A stretch of DNA of 12,856 nucleotides from Muribaculaceae bacterium (GTDB taxonomy: Bacteria > Bacteroidota > Bacteroidia > Bacteroidales > Muribaculaceae): NCBI GenBank assembly GCA_029062725.1, contig JAIDPP010000141.1, positions 1 to 12,856 on the forward strand, given 5' to 3'. How positions within the stretch are numbered: the first letter of the stretch is position 1; each line of letters starts with the position of its first letter. Both the position numbers and the translations under genes were made by a program. The notes beneath the pieces were generated by a model. The model had not been told where the DNA came from and ran no database searches. It was given only the letters and a program-made list of their open reading frames with translations. Below, piece by piece: positions 7,826-12,856 of the stretch.

Positions 7826-9051
7826 TTTATTTTATATTGTTTTTGGTTTTTAGTCAATGGATTCGGGAGCGGAACACCGGGATTCTCCAGATGTAGGTCC
7901 TGAGCCCGGCTAAGTTCAGTCGATGTCTCTCCTAACCATCCGCAGTATTGGTTAAGTCCGGTATATACACGGATGAAATCGACTCCCGGTATATTTACCG
8001 GATTCCCTTCATTATCCACAGCCCGGGATATATCGAATGAGTTTAAATCGGAATAATCATTGGGATGATTATCCACATACCCCCAATCATAGGCATATAA
8101 TACATAATAGCTCCCCATACCGCCTAAATCGACACTGTTTGAGGCAAGACAGGTTCCGGAGAATGTAAGTCTGTCGTCGGTTATCCAGAGCGGATAATAG
8201 CTTTGGCTGTGAAATGTATTTTTCGATATATAGCCCTTAGATCCTTCCGAATCAATCCAGGGAATATATTTAACATTATCCAAAAATCCGGTATCATCTT
8301 CTTCGGGAATAATATCAGGATCAGGTCTGGAATACGTAATGGTGTAATTATGACGTGTTTCAGGCTTGAAATACTCACTCCCTGCGAGTTCATACCATTC
8401 ATCATCCGGCACCCCGTTACAGTTCGTGTCATAACTTACCATCACGATACCCGGCTCAGCCGACCCTCCTCTTTCTTCAGGATTAAGAAGTTCATAAAAA
8501 GCATTTCCCCAGATACGGAAATCGTACTCGTCGGGTACATTTATCACAGTATGGTCAAAACCAAAAGTGACATATCCTCCGTAGCCACCGAGAGTTATCA
8601 TTATATCATTAGTTCCGGATATTGATTCTTCCGCTTTACGGAGCATATCCGCGTATGTGTCACCCTCTTCATATCTCGGCATCTCATTGACAAACTGTCC
8701 GGGAGCGGGGCAATACTCATAGACCTTTGATATGTAGGGGCTATATTCTATCTCTTCATGAAGAACGTGAATATAGAATGAAAAATCGTAAGGAGTCTCA
8801 GGGTCTATAATCTTGAGCTCCATTTTATAATTATTCTCTTCCCCGGCGAGAAAAATATAATCTTTTTCGACGCTCGCCAGACTGTCGTTGACATACCATT
8901 CATATCTTTCACCGGTAAGGGCGGGATGAAGATCAAGTTTCTGCATCCGAGAAATATAATAGACATCATCGATGCCGAGATTCACCATCGGAATTTCATC
9001 ACTGCATCCCCATAAAAGGGTGCACAGGGGCATTATGATTAACTTTCTCAT
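7822..9051 (-). CDS. Surface lipoprotein with PKD-like domain and calcium-loop-like motif (B12 operon)
   Basis: This is a 409-residue lipoprotein. Residues 1-15 are a short signal peptide ending LWG before lipobox cysteine C16, and the following S-D-E resembles the Bacteroidetes lipoprotein export signal for surface display. Residues about 28-98 look PKD-like (ERYEWYVND near 48-56). Residues about 112-390 form a larger domain seen, as I recall, in 'cell surface protein' entries near btuB genes: LGGYGGYVTFGFD at 154-166, IWGNAFYELL at 180-189, AEPGIVMVSYD at 198-208 and WYELAGSEY at 219-227. D208-x-N210-x-N212-G-x-x-D216 fits an EF-hand/dockerin-type calcium loop. The gene overlaps btuG (ATGA at its start) and the 342-residue gene (ATGA at its end). 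It may be an auxiliary cobamide-binding or complex-stabilising lipoprotein. Bacteroides B12 loci also encode BtuH lipoproteins, but I cannot establish BtuH identity here. Confidence 0.8.
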   Translation of the reverse strand: MRKLIIMPLCTLLWGCSDEIPMVNLGIDDVYYISRMQKLDLHPALTGERYEWYVNDSLASVEKDYIFLAGEENNYKMELKIIDPETPYDFSFYIHVLHEEIEYSPYISKVYEYCPAPGQFVNEMPRYEEGDTYADMLRKAEESISGTNDIMITLGGYGGYVTFGFDHTVINVPDEYDFRIWGNAFYELLNPEERGGSAEPGIVMVSYDTNCNGVPDDEWYELAGSEYFKPETRHNYTITYSRPDPDIIPEEDDTGFLDNVKYIPWIDSEGSKGYISKNTFHSQSYYPLWITDDRLTFSGTCLASNSVDLGGMGSYYVLYAYDWGYVDNHPNDYSDLNSFDISRAVDNEGNPVNIPGVDFIRVYTGLNQYCGWLGETSTELSRAQDLHLENPGVPLPNPLTKNQKQYKIK

Positions 9052-10199
9052 TTAGATAGAAATGTTATATGGGCCGGGATATCACCCGTTCTCACGCTCC
9101 ATTTTTTTCGTCCCTCCGGAGAAAAGCAATAGAGTGTGCCTGATGAAACATAATTCTTTGCATCGGTTACGAAAATATCTCCGGTGTCCGGATGTGTCGC
9201 TATGCCGTATGGAATCGTAATCTCTTTCTCGGTACCGTCTGTAATGAAATTGTCGGAAATGACTTCTTTAGTCCGGATGTCTATTATCCCGTATGTGATG
9301 GTGTTGGAAGCAGTATAGTTGTTCCATTCCGTGGCGTAGTAATACATGTATTCGCCAAAGAATGTCATATTGGAGCAGGCAACGGGTATGGTGTCTGTTA
9401 CCATCATTTGGTTAAATCCCGGTTTCTTTTGCATCACATACAACCGGGAGGGTCGGGTCTGGTAATCACCTCGTGAGGTTACCCATAGTTTATTGTACTT
9501 ATCTTTTTTCAGACGATGAAGATTGATCCCGACGGGTATTTGCTGAACCTGCTTGAAATCCACCATCTGAATCACTGAAACTGTATAGTCGTAGTTAGGG
9601 GCTCTGTAGCCACCTGAATTGGCGACATACATATAATCATCTACGATTTCCATCTCCTCCGGCTGATATCCTACCGATACTTTTCGCGTTACGGCAAGAG
9701 AAAGGGTGTCAACCTCATAAACGGCTCCTTTGGGCGCGTTGGGATCAATCAACACTGGTCCGACGTAGGAACTGACGTAAGCTTTGCCTCGATGGAATCT
9801 GACATAACGACAATTGGGAATATCCACCTGCCCCAGTCGGATGCCTGAGCGCGCATCAAGCACTTCAACTTTATGGGAGCAATTGACAACTACATATAAT
9901 TTGTTCCCATAAATTCCGATATCGTTTCCGACATCACCAAGTTCTTTAATAACATTGGGGTTACGTTCAGCGTAAAAATTGCGGGAATAAAGTCCGGTAT
10001 GATAGTCATAGAAATCCAATGTGCATTTATTAGACCCCATGTTTCCTTCATTAACCAGATAGAATCCACGTATAGATGTTTCTTTATTTTCGTCACCGAT
10101 AATATCATACTCCGTGGGCACCACAAGTTCGTCCTCACGACAACTTGTGGCGACCATCAGGAGTAGCAGAAAATAAAAGAAAACTTGTTTTGTTGTCAT
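9048..10199 (-). CDS. btuG: BtuG-type cobalamin-binding beta-propeller surface lipoprotein
   Basis: BtuG is the surface lipoprotein that caps BtuB in gut Bacteroidetes, binds cobalamin very tightly and delivers it to the transporter. This 383-residue protein has a signal peptide ending VATS and lipobox cysteine C20, followed by R-E-D-E, an acidic stretch consistent with surface export. The remainder reads as a seven-bladed YncE-like propeller. Segments I recognise from Bacteroides BtuG include LVNEGNMGSN at 48-57, KELGDVGNDIGIYGNKLY at 85-102, ANSGGYRAPNY at 193-203, DGTEKEITIPYGIA at 321-334 and DAKNYVSSGTL near 346-356, plus the C-terminal KKWSVRTGDIPAH at 365-377. Length is normal for the family. 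It lies directly after btuB with an ATGA overlap, the standard btuB-btuG order, so the two products are probably made in matched amounts. The assignment rests on remembered family sequence and context, both strong. Confidence 0.9.
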   Translation of the reverse strand: MTTKQVFFYFLLLLMVATSCREDELVVPTEYDIIGDENKETSIRGFYLVNEGNMGSNKCTLDFYDYHTGLYSRNFYAERNPNVIKELGDVGNDIGIYGNKLYVVVNCSHKVEVLDARSGIRLGQVDIPNCRYVRFHRGKAYVSSYVGPVLIDPNAPKGAVYEVDTLSLAVTRKVSVGYQPEEMEIVDDYMYVANSGGYRAPNYDYTVSVIQMVDFKQVQQIPVGINLHRLKKDKYNKLWVTSRGDYQTRPSRLYVMQKKPGFNQMMVTDTIPVACSNMTFFGEYMYYYATEWNNYTASNTITYGIIDIRTKEVISDNFITDGTEKEITIPYGIATHPDTGDIFVTDAKNYVSSGTLYCFSPEGRKKWSVRTGDIPAHITFLSK

Positions 10200-12190
10200 A
10201 CTTCTACAGTAAGAGTAAATCTGTAATTACGTTTAGGCATCGGATAGTTGAGGATAACATCGTAATCCTGACTTAAAAGATTATTGACTTCAATCAGTCC
10301 TCTCAGATTTACTTTGCCAAATCTGAGATCCTTACTCAACGAGACATCAGATGTGTACCACGGCTGTGTATAGTTATACCTGATATTCTCCTGCTGATTG
10401 TATCGTTCCCCAACATATATCCAAGAATAATTAAGTCCCCAGCCTCGCCATTGAGCATTTACCACAGCTGATCCTGAATGGCGTGGTATATAAGGAATCT
10501 GATCTCGATAGTAATTATCAGCGGGATTTGTTACGTCGATTGCCCTTTGGAATGTATATTGTCCGCGCACGGTCAGGAAAAAATCCATATATGGGTTGAC
10601 AGTCAGGAGCCCGGTCACATCCACTCCACGTATATCCACAAGCCCGAGATTGAGCATAGTCCATCTGAATTGTTGTCCTTTAGGGTAGGCCACAATTTTA
10701 TCTTTCACACGATTATAATAGACATCGGCGCTTATTCTGGCGTTGGATATAATTCTATTCGATGTATGATCATATAATAATCCGATATTATATTGTGTCA
10801 CCCGTTCCGGAGAAAGTTTGGAGTTACCCATATCGGCATAGTAGAGGTCGTTGAAAGTAGGCATCCTGAAAGACTGTTTATAGAATAGTCTTATTGAGAA
10901 ATCCTTGTTTTTGAGCGGATAACCATTCATGAATACAGCCGGAGAGAACACATGTTTGTCGGATGGAGCTTCTTGCCCCCGGATCCTGTCATGAATGAAG
11001 GTTGCCAATGCACTTGCCTGCACTTTAATGCGACTGAAGTTCAAGGCCGTTGCAGCTGATAAGAATTGCGAAATACGGTCAGGTTTTACGAAACCATAGA
11101 CATCCGCATCAAGTGTATTCCACATAAAATCATAACTCCCTGATACACTCCAGCGATCAGTAACAGCATACTCATTTGCAGAGGAAAAATAAATTTCTTT
11201 TTGTTTATACAGATTATCTATTTTTACCTGCTTGTCATCGTTATTCACATAGTGAGTCCGATAAAATGCATATTTGATATTATTTAAGGTCGTGAATTTT
11301 CCGAAAAAACCCGTGTAGCGACCTTGGGTAAATGAATTGGTATCCCAGATTCTTTCCCCTCTTCGCCACACATTATTGACAATCGCTCCGGGAACACCTC
11401 GCTCCGAATTATAATTATAGACCTTGAAATTCCACGAACCTGAGTTTAATGCGCCGTGTGTATTTAATTCAATTCTGGTGGCATTGATATCTCCGTTCTC
11501 TCTCACCGCCGTTGTATCGTATGCAAGTTCGCCAGCCGGATTAACTCTGCGATAACGAAATTTGTATTTCCCACTTGAATTTACCCATTCGGCACTTAAA
11601 GATGCGGAGATTCTTTCACTTAACTTTAGTTCAATAAGTGCCGAAGGATTTAATAAATCAAATGAACCGGTGCGGATGGTAGCTCTCGCATGATAATTCT
11701 CACCTTCATTAAACACAGGTGTACGGATCCTCATATATATCGTGGCGGCAGAACCGAAATCCTTGGCAGGTTGCAGTATTTCGCTTTTCTGCCCATTATA
11801 GAGCGATAAGGCTTCAATATTATCAAGTGAAAATTGACCTAAGTCTATTTGGCCGTTCTGGGCATTACCAAGCTCCACTCCATCATAAACCACCCCCGTA
11901 TGGTTGGTTCCCATAGAGCGGATATTCACAGTTTTGATTCCACCTACACCCCCGTAATCTTTTACCTGAACGCCTGAAAAATAGCGCAGTGCATCAGCAA
12001 CACTGTTGCTGTTGAGCCTGTGCAGTTCCTCCCCGGATAGAGTCTGTGCGGGAATGATATCCCTGTTAGGTTGTAGAGCAGTGACAAGAACTTCCTGAAG
12101 AAGATATGTAGTGTCCTTAGGTTCTTTTGCCTTAATCATACCCGGAATAAGGCAAAACAGCATAATGGATCCAATTACACGAAACGCCAT
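10196..12190 (-). CDS. btuB: BtuB-type TonB-dependent outer-membrane cobalamin receptor
   Basis: This is the outer-membrane transporter that uses TonB energy to import cobalamin delivered by surface BtuG. It is 664 residues, in the usual BtuB range, and lacks the N-terminal carboxypeptidase-like extension of SusC proteins. Residues 1-21 are a signal peptide. A TonB-box-like segment (LLQEVLVTA) is at 30-38. The plug domain spans about 42-155, with VNIRSMGTNHTGVVYDGVEL at 88-107 and the SLDNIEALSLYNG strand at 121-133. The rest is alternating beta-strand sequence for a 22-strand barrel, ending RFTLTVEV. The ATG at 12190 is the first possible start because an in-frame TAA lies five codons upstream (12203-12205). 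It is the first gene of the operon, about 175 bases after a cobalamin riboswitch aptamer, which supports cobalamin rather than heme or siderophore as substrate. The 3' end overlaps btuG by ATGA. Confidence 0.92.
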   Translation of the reverse strand: MAFRVIGSIMLFCLIPGMIKAKEPKDTTYLLQEVLVTALQPNRDIIPAQTLSGEELHRLNSNSVADALRYFSGVQVKDYGGVGGIKTVNIRSMGTNHTGVVYDGVELGNAQNGQIDLGQFSLDNIEALSLYNGQKSEILQPAKDFGSAATIYMRIRTPVFNEGENYHARATIRTGSFDLLNPSALIELKLSERISASLSAEWVNSSGKYKFRYRRVNPAGELAYDTTAVRENGDINATRIELNTHGALNSGSWNFKVYNYNSERGVPGAIVNNVWRRGERIWDTNSFTQGRYTGFFGKFTTLNNIKYAFYRTHYVNNDDKQVKIDNLYKQKEIYFSSANEYAVTDRWSVSGSYDFMWNTLDADVYGFVKPDRISQFLSAATALNFSRIKVQASALATFIHDRIRGQEAPSDKHVFSPAVFMNGYPLKNKDFSIRLFYKQSFRMPTFNDLYYADMGNSKLSPERVTQYNIGLLYDHTSNRIISNARISADVYYNRVKDKIVAYPKGQQFRWTMLNLGLVDIRGVDVTGLLTVNPYMDFFLTVRGQYTFQRAIDVTNPADNYYRDQIPYIPRHSGSAVVNAQWRGWGLNYSWIYVGERYNQQENIRYNYTQPWYTSDVSLSKDLRFGKVNLRGLIEVNNLLSQDYDVILNYPMPKRNYRFTLTVEV

Positions 12191-12209
12191 TAGTTTTACT
12201 GATTATAAT

Positions 12210-12252
12210 AAAAAAGACCCGCAGAAATACCGGTTAAGGTATATCAACGGGT
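12210..12252 (-). terminator. Riboswitch-controlled intrinsic terminator upstream of btuB
   Basis: On the minus strand, ACCCG (12252-12248) pairs with CGGGT (12221-12217). An inner AUACC/GGUAU stem (12242-12238 with 12231-12227) closes a six-base loop, and a run of six U follows at about 12215-12210. The U-run ends only about 20 bases before the btuB start codon. Its 5' arm is also claimed by the antiterminator, so it is a conditional terminator rather than an ordinary one. Confidence 0.8.
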
Positions 12253-12351
12253 TATGGGTTTTTCTAAAATAATCAGTCAAACCTTTACATGACAAATCCT
12301 GACAACAACCGTATGTGGTTGTCAATAAGTCAAACCCATAATCCCGTGGGT
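12247..12351 (-). promoter_or_regulatory. Antiterminator / P13 kissing-loop switch of the cobalamin riboswitch
   Basis: Two mutually exclusive folds can be read in the leader RNA. In the first, ACCCA (12351-12347) pairs with UGGGU (12338-12334) as a P13 hairpin whose loop contains CGGG (12346-12343). That CGGG is complementary to CCCG in aptamer loop L5 (12495-12492), the usual L5-L13 kissing contact. In the second, the 16-base segment at 12347-12332 (ACGGGAUUAUGGGUUU) pairs with 12261-12247 over 15 base pairs with one bulged A, taking the 5' arm of the terminator. A small hairpin at 12301-12323 sits between the arms. Bound ligand should favour the first fold and termination; absence of ligand favours the second and read-through. 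Confidence 0.72.
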
Positions 12352-12363
12352 GATTCTATGTTT

Positions 12364-12575
12364 TGAAAGGCAGGTCTTCTGACTTATCCCGGTTTAATCG
12401 CGCCTTCCCGGTCTTTAAATGACCAGTGGCAAGTTGCGAAAAACTTGTTCAATAACGAAATTACATCGTCAAAGAACGGGAATTACAGCAGCGGGTACTG
12501 TTGAGGATTCTCACCTCATTCCCTTTTGATGCTCTTTCACGCCTCCACTCTTGGACGGCAGAGCAACCATTTCAG
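12364..12575 (-). promoter_or_regulatory. Cobalamin riboswitch aptamer (class I-like)
   Basis: Read on the minus strand, the conserved blocks come in family order. AAAAGGGAAT is at 12527-12518, followed by GAATCC and an L5 stem-loop with CCCGC at 12495-12491. GCCACTGG is at 12430-12423 and CCGGGAAGG at 12411-12403. The B12 box AAGTCAGAAGACCTGCC is at 12385-12369. A closing P1 stem is possible between CTGAAATGG (12575-12567) and CCTTTCA (12370-12364). The GCCACTG and GGGAAGG blocks of the peripheral region point to the adenosylcobalamin-preferring class I type; ligand preference is inferred. It sits before btuB in the same orientation and should repress the whole six-gene operon when cobalamin is abundant. 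Confidence 0.95.
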
Positions 12576-12578
12576 TCG

Positions 12579-12610
12579 CAAAGCTACAAAAAATAATCCT
12601 CACCACCAAA
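12579..12610 (-). promoter_or_regulatory. Bacteroidetes-type promoter for the btuB operon
   Basis: On the minus strand TTTG (12610-12607) is separated by 20 bases from TAGCTTTG (12586-12579). This matches the Bacteroidetes housekeeping consensus of TTTG at -33 and TAnnTTTG at -7. Transcription would start a few bases downstream, about 12575-12571, at or next to the first strand of riboswitch stem P1. The fit between promoter and aptamer start supports both calls. Confidence 0.8.
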
Positions 12611-12763
12611 TTTTTCTATTTTTTAACATTCTTTTGGCCTGCGGAAACGGAGGGCTCTATGCGGGTATTTTCTGAAGACCGGTTTTACCTACTCTACTCC
12701 TTCGACCGATTTTCTTCCCCTGATTATCATTTTTGCAAGATTCCGAAATAAGGATATATTTCA

Positions 12764-12801
12764 TAAATAAAAGCGGCGAGTCAATTTTTGAAACACCGCT
12801 T
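12764..12801 (-). terminator. Intrinsic terminator of a minus-strand gene entering from the right
   Basis: On the minus strand AAGCGG (12801-12796) pairs with CCGCTT (12776-12771). An inner TCAA/TTGA stem is possible, and the hairpin is followed by the T-rich TTATTTA. It separates an upstream minus-strand transcript from the btuB promoter. The stretch between it and that promoter (12611-12763) shows no convincing gene. Confidence 0.6.
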
Positions 12802-12821
12802 AGGATCATGTCTTTATTTCT

Positions 12822-12856
12822 TCACTCGTAGTCCTTTAATTCGTTTAATTTATCAC
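12822..12856 (-). CDS. Possible last codons of a minus-strand gene running in from the right edge
   Basis: One minus-strand frame is open from the window edge to a TGA at 12824-12822 and would end in DKLNELKDYE. The terminator just downstream suggests that some minus-strand gene ends near here. However, the other two frames also stop within the last 35 bases (TAA at 12847-12845, TGA at 12855-12853), so the true frame cannot be decided. No function can be given. Confidence 0.25.
   Translation of the reverse strand, partial: DKLNELKDYE

Noticed and set aside
8203..8625. Plus-strand 140-codon open frame
   Set aside because: It is antisense to the PKD-type lipoprotein gene, whose reading frame has clear conserved motifs. 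It shows no start context or family resemblance.
12217..12222. GCGGGT in the terminator 3' arm (minus strand) as the partner of riboswitch loop L5
   Set aside because: It is complementary to L5 over six bases, but it lies far from the aptamer and inside the terminator stem. The P13 loop at 12343-12346 is in the expected place just after the aptamer and gives a coherent switch.
12551..12751. Plus-strand 66-codon open frame near the right end
   Set aside because: It overlaps the riboswitch 5' region and the btuB promoter on the other strand, and its translation has no recognisable features.
1..12856. CRISPR array, insertion sequence, tRNA or rRNA
   Set aside because: I saw no regularly spaced direct repeats, transposase-like frame with terminal inverted repeats, or structural RNA signatures other than the cobalamin riboswitch.

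Overview
The window looks like Bacteroidales chromosome, most likely a gut lineage such as Muribaculaceae or a relative; the family-level guess is an inference. The signs are a Bacteroidetes-type promoter (TTTG, 20-base spacer, TAGCTTTG), lipoproteins with acidic residues just after the lipobox cysteine, C-terminal tails resembling type IX secretion (T9SS) type A sorting domains, BspA-like leucine-rich repeats, no evident Shine-Dalgarno sites, and a BtuB-BtuG gene pair.

Layout. Positions 1-1026 (+) hold the C-terminal part of a System II cytochrome c maturation protein (CcsA-type, probably a ResB-CcsA fusion) that enters from the left edge. A convergent junction at 1027-1154 carries terminator hairpins. 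From 12190 down to 1155 on the minus strand lies one six-gene operon. In transcription order it encodes a BtuB-type TonB-dependent receptor, a BtuG-type propeller lipoprotein, a PKD-like lipoprotein, a 342-residue secreted protein, a 1392-residue mosaic secreted protein and a 481-residue secreted propeller protein. Four of the five junctions are 4-base ATGA stop/start overlaps; the fifth is a 21-base gap. The 12191-12610 stretch is a leader with a promoter, a class I-like cobalamin riboswitch and a readable terminator/antiterminator switch. Beyond it (12611-12821) I see only a minus-strand terminator at 12764-12801 for a gene outside the window, and no gene.

How it works together. The leader should shut the operon down when cobalamin is plentiful. 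BtuB is the outer-membrane channel and BtuG its surface lid that captures cobalamin. The other four products are all exported: one lipoprotein and three proteins with T9SS-like tails. The window encodes no inner-membrane transporter (BtuCDF), so this is an outer-surface acquisition module. The least explained part is the last three genes. A short module with a V-G-E-G start and an (H/N)-x-(V/I)-(W/Y)-G-(F/V)-R core occurs in both the 342- and 1392-residue proteins. A DUF5074-like propeller occurs in both the 1392- and 481-residue proteins. The large protein therefore reads like a fusion of modules from its two neighbours plus leucine-rich repeats.
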